A stretch of DNA of 64,000 bases from Variovorax sp. J22P240 (GTDB taxonomy: Bacteria > Pseudomonadota > Gammaproteobacteria > Burkholderiales > Burkholderiaceae_C): contig NZ_JASZYR010000001.1 of NCBI RefSeq assembly GCF_030316855.1, positions 620,001 through 684,000 on the forward strand, written 5' to 3'. Positions within the stretch are counted from its first letter, which is position 1, and each line of letters starts with the position of its first letter. Of the stretch, positions 55,444 through 63,715 are shown in pieces. Position numbers and translations under genes: made by a program. The notes beneath the pieces are model-generated. The model saw nothing but the letters and a program-made list of their open reading frames with translations. It was not told the DNA's origin and did no database searches.

Positions 55444-55995
55444 ATGAGCCAGACCAAGATTGCTGTCGTCATCGGCAGCCTGCGCAAGGATTCGTTCAAT
55501 CGCAAGCTCGCACTCGCGATTGCGCATCTCGCTCCCAAGGATTTCACTTTCGAGCATGTGCGCATCGACGACCTGCCGCTCTATGACCAGGACCAGGACG
55601 GCAACCAGGCGCCGCCGGTCAAGCGTCTCAAGACGGAGATCGCGGCCGCCGATGGCCTGCTGTTCGTCACGCCCGAGTACAACCGCTCGATTCCGGGCGT
55701 GCTCAAGAACGCGCTCGACAATGCATCGCGGCCTTACGGCCAGAGCGCATGGGCCGGCAAGCCGGCGGGCGTGGTGGGGATTTCGGTTGGCGCCGTGGGC
55801 ACCGCGGTAGCGCAGCAGCATCTGCGCACCATCCTGGCCTACCTCGATGTGCCGACGCTGGGCCAGCCGGAGGTCTTCCTTCAGAACAAGGAAGGGCTGT
55901 TCGACGACAAGGGGCATGTCGCCGAAGGCAGCAAGCAGTTCCTGCAGGGTTGGGTGGACAAATACGTGGCCTGGGTCAAGAGTCACAAGGGGTGA
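55444..55995 (+). CDS. NADPH-dependent FMN reductase (ChrR/YieF-like)
   Basis: A 183-residue flavodoxin-fold reductase with GSLRKDSFNRKLA (flavin phosphate loop), TPEYNRSIPGVLKNALDNASRP and a C-terminal helix. Relatives reduce quinones, chromate or free FMN. AAGGAG precedes ATG 55444. It is alone in its orientation after cysE and ends in the stem of a terminator. It could supply FMNH2 to a sulfonate monooxygenase (inference from location only). Confidence 0.9.
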   Translation: MSQTKIAVVIGSLRKDSFNRKLALAIAHLAPKDFTFEHVRIDDLPLYDQDQDGNQAPPVKRLKTEIAAADGLLFVTPEYNRSIPGVLKNALDNASRPYGQSAWAGKPAGVVGISVGAVGTAVAQQHLRTILAYLDVPTLGQPEVFLQNKEGLFDDKGHVAEGSKQFLQGWVDKYVAWVKSHKG

Positions 55996-56024
55996 GCCCT
56001 CGCCGGAATCGGCAAAGGCTCACC
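55991..56024. terminator. Bidirectional hairpin between convergent reductase genes
   Basis: A perfect eight-base-pair inverted repeat GGTGAGCC (55991-55998) and GGCTCACC (56017-56024) encloses a smaller stem GCCG-GAAT-CGGC (56002-56013). It begins inside the FMN reductase stop and ends eight bases before the azoreductase stop on the opposite strand, the position expected for a shared terminator. No strong T-run is present. Confidence 0.55.
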
Positions 56025-56031
56025 TGGAGGG

Positions 56032-56679
56032 TCAGGCTGCCAGGATGGCTTGATCCTGGTTCGCTGCCTGGCCAATGGCTGCGGCAATGTCGGCACGGGC
56101 CGAGCCAATCGCAGCGGCCTTAGGCGCATCGCCCATCGCCACGCCTTCGGCGCGCACGAAGCGCACGTCGGTCACGCCGAAGAAGCCGAAGACCACCTTC
56201 AAGTAGCTCTCCTGGTGTTCCATCGCCTGACCGCCTTCGCTGGTCGAGTAGATGCCGCCGCGGGTCGACGCGACGATCAGGGTCTTGCCGGTAGCCAGGC
56301 CGACCGGGCCCTTGTCGGTGTACGTGAAGGTGCGGCCGGCTTGTGCGAGACGGTCGATCCAGGCCTTGAGCTGGGTCGGCACCGTGAAGTTGTAGAGCGG
56401 GGCGCCGACAACGATCACGTCCGCGGCCAGGAACTGGCTCACCAGGCGTTCGGAGACTTCGTTTTCGCGACGCTGGGCTTCGGTCGGCTCGGCTTGCACG
56501 CCGACCTTGATGCCGAGGGCGTCGGCATTGAAGTGATTGGGGGTGTCCACCGCGAGGTCGAGGTATTCGACGGTCGTGTTGGGGTGGCTTTTGCGCCATT
56601 CGGCCACCACTTCGGCGGTGAGCTGGCGGGAAACGGAGTTGGTTCCCAGGACGCTGGAATCGACGTGCAGCAGTTTCAT
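56032..56679 (-). CDS. azoR: FMN-dependent NADH:quinone/azo reductase AzoR
   Basis: A 215-residue AzoR-family protein with [21 protein letters not shown] (FMN phosphate binding), [35 protein letters not shown] and ASTRGGIYS. Members reduce azo dyes and quinones and protect from electrophile stress. ATG 56679 is used; the TTG two codons earlier is less likely. It is divergent from a LysR gene 125 bases away, its probable regulator. Confidence 0.92.
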   Translation of the reverse strand: MKLLHVDSSVLGTNSVSRQLTAEVVAEWRKSHPNTTVEYLDLAVDTPNHFNADALGIKVGVQAEPTEAQRRENEVSERLVSQFLAADVIVVGAPLYNFTVPTQLKAWIDRLAQAGRTFTYTDKGPVGLATGKTLIVASTRGGIYSTSEGGQAMEHQESYLKVVFGFFGVTDVRFVRAEGVAMGDAPKAAAIGSARADIAAAIGQAANQDQAILAA

Positions 56680-56804
56680 GATCAACTTTCTTGAAAAGTG
56701 CCGGCACTAATCGGTCGGCGTGGGAAGAATTCTATTTTTGTAGCGATTCTTTGATAAGTCGGCAAAAATGGCCTAATTCGTTCCATGAATAGGACAATGA
56801 GGCG

Positions 56805-57722
56805 ATGCAAGACCTGAACGACATGGTGTTTTTCGCCGAGGTGGCTGAGCGAGGCGGCTTTGCCGCGGCCAGTCGGGCCTTGGGTATCCCGAAATCACGA
56901 CTCTCGCGGCGCGTGGCCGAACTGGAGGCCGAACTCGGGGTGCAACTGATGCAGCGCAGCACCCGGCGCTTGTCTCTGACACCCGCCGGCGAGATTTACT
57001 TGCGGCATTGCGCCGCGATGCGCGATGCGGCGCAGGCGGCGGCCGAAGCGGTCGCGCAGGTGCAGACCGAACCGAGCGGCACGGTGCGCCTGAGTTGCCC
57101 CGTGACGTTGGCGCAAAGCAGTGTCGGCCCGCTCATGCCACGGTTCATGGCGCGCTATCCGGCAGTGCGCGTCGAGATGCGCGTACTGAACCGGCCGGTC
57201 GATCCGGTCGAGGAGGGCGTGGATCTCGCGCTGCGCGTGCGGCCCGAGATCGAGGACAGCGCCACACTGGTTGCAAAGACCTTTGGCATCAGCCGGGGAA
57301 TCCTGGTCGGCAATCCCGAACAGCTGCAGCGCCAGGGGCCGGTGCTGGTACCGGCGGACCTGCACAAGATCGACACAGTGGCGATGTCCACGGGCGACGG
57401 CCGGGCCAACTGGCGGCTGGAAGGCCCGGCGGGCAAGGTGATCGTGCATACCCACACGCCGCGATATATCGCCGACGACCTGCTGACGCTCAAGTTCGCG
57501 GTCGTTCAGGGGACTGGCGCTTCGGTGCTCCCCGACTACATGTGCCGCAGCGAACTCAAATCCGGAGTGCTGGTGGAGGTGCTGCCGGGCTGGGGGCCCG
57601 CACCGGGCATCACCCACGTCATGTTTCCGGCCCGCCGCGCGCTGGTACCGGCGGTGCGGCGTCTGATCGACTTTCTGGTGGAAAACCTGGACAGCGATGA
57701 GCCTCACGACCTTGCCGGCTGA
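56805..57722 (+). CDS. LysR-family transcriptional regulator
   Basis: A 305-residue LTTR with an N-terminal HTH (FAEVAERGGFAAASRALGIPKSRLSRRVAELEAELG) and a substrate-binding domain from about residue 90. The divergent azoR gene and the AT-rich 56680-56804 spacer, with imperfect repeats such as GAATTCTA and AGCGATTCTTTG, suggest quinone-responsive control of azoR. Its stop is five bases before a candidate sulfur-locus operator, so it is not clearly tied to the downstream cluster. Confidence 0.9.
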   Translation: MQDLNDMVFFAEVAERGGFAAASRALGIPKSRLSRRVAELEAELGVQLMQRSTRRLSLTPAGEIYLRHCAAMRDAAQAAAEAVAQVQTEPSGTVRLSCPVTLAQSSVGPLMPRFMARYPAVRVEMRVLNRPVDPVEEGVDLALRVRPEIEDSATLVAKTFGISRGILVGNPEQLQRQGPVLVPADLHKIDTVAMSTGDGRANWRLEGPAGKVIVHTHTPRYIADDLLTLKFAVVQGTGASVLPDYMCRSELKSGVLVEVLPGWGPAPGITHVMFPARRALVPAVRRLIDFLVENLDSDEPHDLAG

Positions 57723-57726
57723 GTCC

Positions 57727-57748
57727 TTATGCGAAAAACACCATATTC
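57727..57748 (+). promoter_or_regulatory. Candidate sulfur-regulator site upstream of the second sulfate locus
   Basis: The segment begins TTATGCG and ends CATATTC with an eight-base A-rich centre. The cysI-upstream element at 12295-12314 has the same TTATGCG and CATATTC ends around a shorter centre. It lies 77-98 bases before ATG 57825. Similarity was found by eye and needs a motif search. Confidence 0.42.
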
Positions 57749-57824
57749 AAACAAGTAGATATTCGTTTGTCATTGAAGCAATGCTTTGGAGAATCGCCGG
57801 TCCCCCTCCTATCCAAGAGCGACC

Positions 57825-57878
57825 ATGGCGACCCTGCGATTCGGCGACATCGCCCCCAACTTCATCCTTCCCGCGTGA
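57825..57878 (+). pseudogene. Truncated 1-Cys peroxiredoxin start (LsfA/Prx6-like), 17 codons
   Basis: ATG 57825 encodes MATLRFGDIAPNFILPA and stops at TGA 57876-57878. The first 13 residues match the N-terminus of Prx6/LsfA-type peroxiredoxins (LRxGDxAPNF); the conserved downstream segment with the catalytic PVCTT is absent. The stop overlaps the GTG start of the hydrolase as GTGA. LsfA is a sulfate-starvation protein in Pseudomonas, so an internal deletion that kept the promoter and start of an lsfA-like gene is likely. It may now act as a coupling leader. Confidence 0.6.
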
Positions 57879-58453
57879 CACGACCGACCATCGTCATCGT
57901 GCCGGGCTGGCGCGACTCCGGTCCGGGTCATTGGCAAAGCCTGTGGGCCGAGCGGATGCAGGGCGCGGTGCGCGTGGAGCAGGACGACTGGATCACACCG
58001 GTTCGCGCGGCGTGGGTCGCCTCGCTCGAAAAGCTGGTGCTCGAAAGCCCAGGCCCTGTGGTGATCGCCGCCCACAGTCTGGGTTGCATCGCGACCACGC
58101 ACCTGTCCGAAGCCGCTGCGGCGCGCATCAGTGGCGCACTGCTGGTGGCGCCGGCCGACCCTGAACGCCGTGCCGTCCTGACCGATTTCGCACCCGTGCC
58201 CTATGCGAAGCTGCCGTACCGGAGCATCGTCGTGGCGAGCAGCAACGACCCCTATTGCCCCGTGCGCCTGGCCGGCGCGTATGCCCGCGCCTGGGGAAGC
58301 GAATTCGTTCGGATGCAGAATGCCGGCCACATCAACATCGATTCCGGGCATGGCGACTGGCCTCTGGGCCTGGCACTGCTCCAATCCTTGACGGACGAGC
58401 CGACCACACTCCTGGACGGCCGTCGCAATTTCGAACCTTTGGCAACTCTATGA
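57875..58453 (+). CDS. RBBP9/YdeN-family alpha/beta serine hydrolase
   Basis: A 192-residue hydrolase with PTIVIVPGWRDSGPGHWQSLW, nucleophile elbow AAHSLGC, acid in SSNDPYC and His in NAGHINIDSGHGDWPLG, the full triad layout of the RBBP9/YdeN family. GTG 57875 follows the peroxiredoxin fragment and is coupled to it. Upstream in-frame codons run through non-conserved sequence. Its stop overlaps the ATG of the sulfate-binding protein, so it is part of the sulfate transport operon; the substrate is unknown. Confidence 0.85.
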   Translation: MTRPTIVIVPGWRDSGPGHWQSLWAERMQGAVRVEQDDWITPVRAAWVASLEKLVLESPGPVVIAAHSLGCIATTHLSEAAAARISGALLVAPADPERRAVLTDFAPVPYAKLPYRSIVVASSNDPYCPVRLAGAYARAWGSEFVRMQNAGHINIDSGHGDWPLGLALLQSLTDEPTTLLDGRRNFEPLATL

Positions 58454-59451
58454 CTTCCAGAATCAAGACGATCCTCGGCGCTTTGGTGCTCGCTGCCAGC
58501 AGCGCCGCTTCGGCCCAGACCAGCCTCCTCAACGTCTCCTACGACGTGGCACGCGAGTTCTACAAGGACTACAACGCCGCTTTCGTGGCCCACTACAAGA
58601 AGACCACGGGCAAGGACGTCAAGATCGACCAGTCGCACGCCGGCTCCAGCGCCCAGGCGCGCGCCGTGGCGGACGGCCTGGAAGCCGACGTGGTGACGAT
58701 GAACACCACCACCGACATCGAATTCCTCGCCAATGCCGGCGTCGTTGCCAAGGATTGGGCCAAGCGGTTTCCGTACAACGCCGCGCCCACCACCTCGACC
58801 ATGCTGTTCCTGACGCGCAACGGCAACCCGAAGAGCATCAAGGACTGGGACGACCTGATCAAGCCCGGCGTGCAGGTCGTTATCGTCAACCCGAAGACGG
58901 GTGGAAACGGGCGCTACGCCTACCTCGCGGCCTGGGGTTACGTGAAGAAGAAGGGCGGCACCGACGCGCAGGCGGCGGAGTTCGTCGGCAAGCTGTTCAA
59001 GAACGTGCCGATCCTCGCTCGGGGTGGCCGCGATGCGACGACGGCCTTCTTGCAGCGCAACATCGGCGACGTGCTGATCACCTTCGAATCCGAAGTGGTC
59101 TCCATCGATCGCGAGTTCGGCGCGGGCAAGGTCGATGCCGTGTACCCGTCGATCAGCATCCTGGCCGAAAACCCGGTCGCGGTGGTCGATCGCACGGTCG
59201 CCAAGAAGGGCACCGGCGACCTCGCCAAGGCCTACCTCGACTACCTCTACTCCGATGAAGCGCAGGAGATTGCCGCCAAGCACGCGCTGCGCCCGCGTTC
59301 GGAAGCCGTGCTCAAGAAGTTCGCTTCGACCTTCAAGCCGGTGCAGCTCTTCACGGTGCAGGAACTGTTCGGCAGCCTGAGCGAAGCGCAGAAGGTGCAC
59401 TTCAACGACGGCGGCCAGTTCGACAAGCTCTACACGCCTGGCGCGAAGTAA
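58450..59451 (+). CDS. cysP: Sulfate ABC transporter substrate-binding protein (CysP/Sbp family), copy 2
   Basis: A 333-residue periplasmic sulfate-binding protein with a plain Sec signal (TILGALVLAASSAASAQ) and TSLLNVSYDVAREFYKDYNAAF, SHAGSSAQARAVADGLEADV, NPKTGGNGRYAYLAAWGY, LQRNIGDVLITFESEV. It differs from copy 1 at 43.8 kb mainly in export signal. It heads cysP-cysT-cysW-cysA and is adjacent to cysT with no gap. Confidence 0.95.
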   Translation: MTSRIKTILGALVLAASSAASAQTSLLNVSYDVAREFYKDYNAAFVAHYKKTTGKDVKIDQSHAGSSAQARAVADGLEADVVTMNTTTDIEFLANAGVVAKDWAKRFPYNAAPTTSTMLFLTRNGNPKSIKDWDDLIKPGVQVVIVNPKTGGNGRYAYLAAWGYVKKKGGTDAQAAEFVGKLFKNVPILARGGRDATTAFLQRNIGDVLITFESEVVSIDREFGAGKVDAVYPSISILAENPVAVVDRTVAKKGTGDLAKAYLDYLYSDEAQEIAAKHALRPRSEAVLKKFASTFKPVQLFTVQELFGSLSEAQKVHFNDGGQFDKLYTPGAK

Positions 59452-60345
59452 ATGAGCGGTGCCATTTCCACGGCGCTGCCGTCCTCGGCGGCGCCGCTTG
59501 CGCGCGCGGGGACCAAAGGTGTGTCCCGGCGCGTGCTTCCGGGCTTTCACCTGACGCTCGGCTACTCGCTGCTGTACCTCAGCCTGATCGTCCTGATCCC
59601 CTTGTCGGCGCTGGTCTTCAAGACCTTCACGATGAGCTGGGAGCACTTCTGGGTGGCAGTAACTGCGCCGCGCGTCATGGCGTCCTATCGGCTGACCTTC
59701 GGTGCCTCGCTGTTCGCTGCGCTGGTCAACCTCGTGTTCGGCCTGCTCGTCGCGTGGGTGCTGGTGCGCTACAAGTTTCCGGGCAAGCGCATCGTCGATG
59801 CGCTGGTGGACCTGCCGTTCGCACTGCCCACCGCGGTGGCCGGCATCTCGCTGACCGCACTGCTCGCCGGCAACGGCTGGGTGGGTCAGTTCCTCGAACC
59901 GCTGGGCATCAAGCTAGCCTTCACGCCGGCGGGCGTAGTGATTGCGCTGATCTTCATCGGCCTGCCCTTCGTGGTGCGCACGGTGCAGCCGGTGCTTGAA
60001 GATACCGAGAAAGAACTCGAGGAAGCCGCGACAAGCCTCGGCGCGACGCGCCTTCAGACCTTCATGAAGGTGATCCTGCCGTCGATCATGCCGGCGTTGC
60101 TGACCGGCTTCGCGATGGCTTTCGCACGTGCGATCGGCGAGTACGGTTCGGTGATCTTCATTGCCGGCAACATGCCGATGATCTCGGAGATCACGCCGCT
60201 GATCATCATCGGCAAGCTCGAACAGTACGACTACGCGGGTGCGACGGCCGTGGCGCTGGTGATGCTGGTGATCTCCTTCGTCCTGCTGCTGGTTATCAAC
60301 GGGCTGCAGGCATGGCAGCGCCGTCGCTCGGGAGCCTCGACATGA
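59452..60345 (+). CDS. cysT: Sulfate/thiosulfate ABC transporter permease CysT (CysU)
   Basis: A 297-residue inner-membrane permease with six membrane segments, [22 protein letters not shown] at the start and EAA loop [30 protein letters not shown]. The [20 protein letters not shown] segment is a CysT hallmark. It begins directly after the cysP stop and overlaps cysW by ATGA. Confidence 0.95.
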   Translation: MSGAISTALPSSAAPLARAGTKGVSRRVLPGFHLTLGYSLLYLSLIVLIPLSALVFKTFTMSWEHFWVAVTAPRVMASYRLTFGASLFAALVNLVFGLLVAWVLVRYKFPGKRIVDALVDLPFALPTAVAGISLTALLAGNGWVGQFLEPLGIKLAFTPAGVVIALIFIGLPFVVRTVQPVLEDTEKELEEAATSLGATRLQTFMKVILPSIMPALLTGFAMAFARAIGEYGSVIFIAGNMPMISEITPLIIIGKLEQYDYAGATAVALVMLVISFVLLLVINGLQAWQRRRSGAST

Positions 60346-61241
60346 GCGCGAACGCCAGGACCATTCGCCGAGAAAAGGCGGGGACGACAGAGTCGGCATG
60401 GGTGCGCTGGACGCTGATCGGCATCGCGATGGCCTTCATGTTCCTGTTCCTGGTGCTGCCGCTGGCTGCCGTCGCAGCCGAGGCGTTGCGCAAGGGCTTC
60501 GGCGCCTACGTCGATGCGTTGAAGGAACCCGATGCGTGGAGCGCCATCCGCCTGACCCTGCTGACGGCAGCGATCGCGGTGCCCATGAACCTCGTCTTCG
60601 GCATCGCGGCCGCCTGGGCGATCGCGAAGTTCGAATTCCGCGGCAAGGCCTTTCTCACGACCTTGGTGGATTTGCCCTTCGCGGTGTCGCCGGTGGTGGC
60701 GGGCTTGATCTACGTGCTGGTGTTCGGCGCGCAGGGCTGGTTCGGGCCGTGGCTCGCGGCGCATGACATCAAGATCATCTTCGCCGTGCCAGGCATCGTG
60801 CTCGCGACCGTGTTCGTGACCTTTCCCTTCATCGCGCGAGAGCTGATTCCGCTGATGCAGGCGCAAGGCACCGAGGAGGAGCAGGCAGCGATCGTGCTGG
60901 GCGCGACCGGATGGCAGACCTTCTGGCGCGTGACGCTGCCCAACATCAAGTGGGGGCTGATCTACGGCGTGATCCTCTGCAACGCGCGCGCCATGGGCGA
61001 GTTCGGTGCGGTGTCGGTCGTGTCGGGCCATATCCGCGGGCAGACCAACACCATGCCGCTGCATGTGGAAGTGCTTTACAACGAATACCAGTCCGTCGCC
61101 GCCTTCGCGGTGGCCTCGCTGCTCGCGATCCTGGCGCTGGTCACGCTCGTCATCAAGTCCTTCGTCGAATGGCGCCACGAGCGCGAGATGAAGGCCATCG
61201 CCGACCTGCCGCCCGAACGACCGACGGCCGTCGCGACCTGA
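60342..61241 (+). CDS. cysW: Sulfate/thiosulfate ABC transporter permease CysW
   Basis: A 299-residue permease partner of CysT with [20 protein letters not shown], the EAA-type loop [29 protein letters not shown] and [20 protein letters not shown]. Membrane topology and length are normal. ATG 60342 overlaps the cysT stop, so the two permease subunits are made in equal amounts. Confidence 0.95.
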   Translation: MSANARTIRREKAGTTESAWVRWTLIGIAMAFMFLFLVLPLAAVAAEALRKGFGAYVDALKEPDAWSAIRLTLLTAAIAVPMNLVFGIAAAWAIAKFEFRGKAFLTTLVDLPFAVSPVVAGLIYVLVFGAQGWFGPWLAAHDIKIIFAVPGIVLATVFVTFPFIARELIPLMQAQGTEEEQAAIVLGATGWQTFWRVTLPNIKWGLIYGVILCNARAMGEFGAVSVVSGHIRGQTNTMPLHVEVLYNEYQSVAAFAVASLLAILALVTLVIKSFVEWRHEREMKAIADLPPERPTAVAT

Positions 61242-61253
61242 AAGAGAGAAATC

Positions 61254-62345
61254 ATGAGTATCGAAATCCGCAACGTCAGCAAGCAGTTCGGCGACTTCCA
61301 CGCGCTGCGCGATGTGAGCCTCGACGTCTCGTCGGGTGAGTTGGTCGCGCTGCTCGGCCCCTCGGGCTGCGGCAAGACCACGCTGCTGCGCATCATCGCG
61401 GGGCTGGAGACTGCCGACACCGGCAGCATCCTGTTCTCGGGCGAGGACACTACCGACGTGCATGTGCGCGAACGCCAGGTGGGCTTCGTCTTCCAGCACT
61501 ACGCGCTGTTCCGCCACATGACCGTGTTCGAGAACGTGGCTTTCGGCCTGCGCGTCAAGCCACGCAGCGCGCGGCCGAGCGAGGCGCAGATCAAGTCCAA
61601 GGTTCACGACCTGCTCAAGCTGGTCCAACTCGACTGGCTGGCCGACCGCTATCCGTCGCAGTTGTCCGGTGGCCAGCGTCAGCGCATCGCGTTGGCGCGT
61701 GCGCTGGCGGTGGAGCCGAAAGTGCTGCTGCTCGACGAGCCTTTCGGCGCTCTCGACGCCAAGGTGCGCAAGGAACTGCGCCGCTGGCTGCGTCGCCTGC
61801 ATGACGAACTGCACGTGACCAGCATCTTTGTCACGCACGACCAGGAAGAGGCGCTCGAAGTCGCCGACCGCGTGGTGCTGATGAACAGCGGCAAGGTCGA
61901 ACAGGTCGGATCTCCGCAGGACGTGTGGGACCATCCCGCGAGCCCCTTCGTCTACGGCTTCCTCGGCGACGTGAACCTGTTCCACGGCCGCGCCCACGAG
62001 GGCGAAGTGCACGTCGAGGGCATCCGCATCGAGACGCAGGAGAGCGCGTTTGGAGATGGCAAGGCGCTGGCCTATGTGCGTCCGCACGACCTGCACATCG
62101 AACGCTACACGGCGGGCGCGACCGGCATCGTCGCGACCTTGAGCCGCGCCATCGTCGTCGGCCCCATCGCGCGGCTGGAACTCGAACCGGTCGAATCGAA
62201 TCCAGATAATCCGGGCTCCGGAACCATCATCGAAGCGCAACTCCCTGCGCAACAGTTCCGGGACCTGGGCCTGAAGGAAGGCGACACCGTCGTCGCCACG
62301 CCGCGCAAGGCCCGGGTGTTCGTTGAAGAATGGGTTTCGCCTTGA
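61254..62345 (+). CDS. cysA: Sulfate/thiosulfate ABC transporter ATP-binding protein CysA
   Basis: A 363-residue ABC ATPase with Walker [11 protein letters not shown]-loop [23 protein letters not shown], signature [15 protein letters not shown], Walker [17 protein letters not shown] and H-loop THDQEEA. A C-terminal TOBE-like regulatory domain occupies about residues 240-360. AAGAGAGAA lies before the ATG. Its last 16 bases overlap dsbB. Confidence 0.95.
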   Translation: MSIEIRNVSKQFGDFHALRDVSLDVSSGELVALLGPSGCGKTTLLRIIAGLETADTGSILFSGEDTTDVHVRERQVGFVFQHYALFRHMTVFENVAFGLRVKPRSARPSEAQIKSKVHDLLKLVQLDWLADRYPSQLSGGQRQRIALARALAVEPKVLLLDEPFGALDAKVRKELRRWLRRLHDELHVTSIFVTHDQEEALEVADRVVLMNSGKVEQVGSPQDVWDHPASPFVYGFLGDVNLFHGRAHEGEVHVEGIRIETQESAFGDGKALAYVRPHDLHIERYTAGATGIVATLSRAIVVGPIARLELEPVESNPDNPGSGTIIEAQLPAQQFRDLGLKEGDTVVATPRKARVFVEEWVSP

Positions 62346-62860
62346 TCGATTGGTATTTTGGTGCGCCTCGGCGCGCGTTCGCTCTGATATTCGCTGCCTG
62401 CGTGGCGATGCTCGCCTTCGGGATGTACTTGCAGCATGTTGTCGGCCTCGAGCCGTGCCCGATGTGCATCGTGCAGCGTTACGCGTTGGTGTTGGTCGCG
62501 ATCTTCGCGGGCCTCGCGGCTGCCAGCAATCGCAGGGGACTGCAGGTGACCGGATCGCTGCTGGGGCTCATCATGGCCGTCGGCGGCGCCTACACCGCCG
62601 CGCGCCAGAGTTGGCTGCAATGGCACCCGCCGGAAGTCGTGTCCTGCGGACGCGACATCTACGGAATGATCGAGACTTTCCCGCTGCAGCGCGCCCTGCC
62701 GATGATTTTCCGCGGCGCCGGCGATTGCTCTCAGATCGACTGGACCTTCCTCGGGCTGTCGATCGCGAACTGGTCCTTCATAGCCTTCACCGTGTTCGCG
62801 GTGTTGTTGCTGGCTCTGCTGTTCCGTCGTCAGAGCGGAAGCGTGTCGAAGGCCGCGTAG
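62330..62860 (+). CDS. dsbB: Disulfide bond formation protein DsbB
   Basis: A 176-residue inner-membrane oxidase that re-oxidises DsbA and passes electrons to quinone. Four membrane segments are seen. Both cysteine pairs are present: Cys43-Pro-Met-Cys46 in the first periplasmic loop and Cys106/Cys133 in the second. Quinone-site Arg50 in MCIVQRYAL is conserved. It overlaps cysA by 16 bases and converges on the ParA-like gene with a 31-base overlap. Confidence 0.95.
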   Translation: MGFALIDWYFGAPRRAFALIFAACVAMLAFGMYLQHVVGLEPCPMCIVQRYALVLVAIFAGLAAASNRRGLQVTGSLLGLIMAVGGAYTAARQSWLQWHPPEVVSCGRDIYGMIETFPLQRALPMIFRGAGDCSQIDWTFLGLSIANWSFIAFTVFAVLLLALLFRRQSGSVSKAA

Positions 62861-63522
62861 GCGGTTGCGAGCCAGGTCTTCACGCGCTGGCGTTCCAGCA
62901 GTCCCAGCGCGTGCGGTCCTTCGCGGTCGTTGACCGCCTTCCAGAAACTCGTGTTGCGCGCATCGATCTTGCGCATGCTGGCGTCGTGCAGCCGGGGCAG
63001 GGCAATCACGCGAGCGCCGTTCGCCGTCGCCTTGCTGAGCGACTGCGATCCGAGCAGCAGACCGAAGTCGCTTCCTCGGCCGTAGTTCTGCACGACGATG
63101 TAGTTCGGTCGATCGCCGAAGGTGTCGATCAGCACGCCCAGCAGGTCGCTCGAATCCTTGCCGTCGTCGAGCACGTGCCAGAAGTTGACCGCCACGCCAA
63201 GTTCGGCGAACACGTCGAACAGGTCGGACTCCTTGATCCAGCGCGACAGCGGCGCCAGCGTCTGCGCTGCCAGGTCGACGATCACGCTTTGCTGCGGATT
63301 GGTTTCGAAACCGTTCACGACCGTGTCGAGGCCCTCGAAGCTGTCCACCACCACCGGCGAGGCGAAGCCTTCATAGAAGCGGGTGAAGGAACTGTGCGAG
63401 CGATCGGTGTCGAAGCCGACGAAGGGCCGGCTGTGATCGATGAAATACTGCGCCAGAACCCGTGCCGTGACCGACTTGCCGACACCGCCCTTTTCGCCGC
63501 CGATGAAATTGATGGAGCTCAT
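62830..63522 (-). CDS. Orphan ParA/MipZ-like P-loop ATPase
   Basis: A 230-residue deviant Walker A ATPase (GGEKGGVGKSVTARVLAQYF at residues 8-27; FVGFDTDRSHSSF as the second motif). It resembles ParA/MinD/MipZ proteins that position DNA or cell components, but no ParB-like or partner gene is adjacent. Middle and C-terminal parts (DLAAQTLAPLSRWIKESDLFDVF) are less conserved to my eye. The start has GGAACC upstream. The role is unknown; a single chromosomal copy in the family may act in cell-division or mobile-element biology. Confidence 0.82.
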   Translation of the reverse strand: MSSINFIGGEKGGVGKSVTARVLAQYFIDHSRPFVGFDTDRSHSSFTRFYEGFASPVVVDSFEGLDTVVNGFETNPQQSVIVDLAAQTLAPLSRWIKESDLFDVFAELGVAVNFWHVLDDGKDSSDLLGVLIDTFGDRPNYIVVQNYGRGSDFGLLLGSQSLSKATANGARVIALPRLHDASMRKIDARNTSFWKAVNDREGPHALGLLERQRVKTWLATAYAAFDTLPL

Positions 63523-63687
63523 GAGGTTCCTGGGTGAATGGGTTGGAATGTGCGAATCATTCTAGGGGCCGAGTTATCGAGACAGCGCTCGTTGCGCACT
63601 TTGCCCATTAAAATATGCGAAATTCGAATGTGGGCATCGTGATACGCAAACAGTCTTGACTTGATCCCTCTATCTGCGCAACATGAT

Positions 63688-63715
63688 TTACATAATTAAT
63701 ACTTGCACAATGTAA
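63688..63715 (+). promoter_or_regulatory. Inverted repeat at the start of the HTH gene, likely operator
   Basis: TTACAT (63688-63693) and ATGTAA (63710-63715) form a six-base inverted repeat separated by 16 AT-rich bases. The right arm touches the first possible start codon. This position suits autorepression by the encoded XRE-type protein. The wider 63590-63710 stretch is much more AT-rich than the rest of the window, which may reflect recent arrival. Confidence 0.45.

Noticed and set aside
60231..62252. A 673-codon open frame antisense to cysT, cysW and cysA
   Set aside because: It spans three well-recognised transporter genes and has Arg/His/Gln-rich composition with no recognisable domain; it is a shadow.
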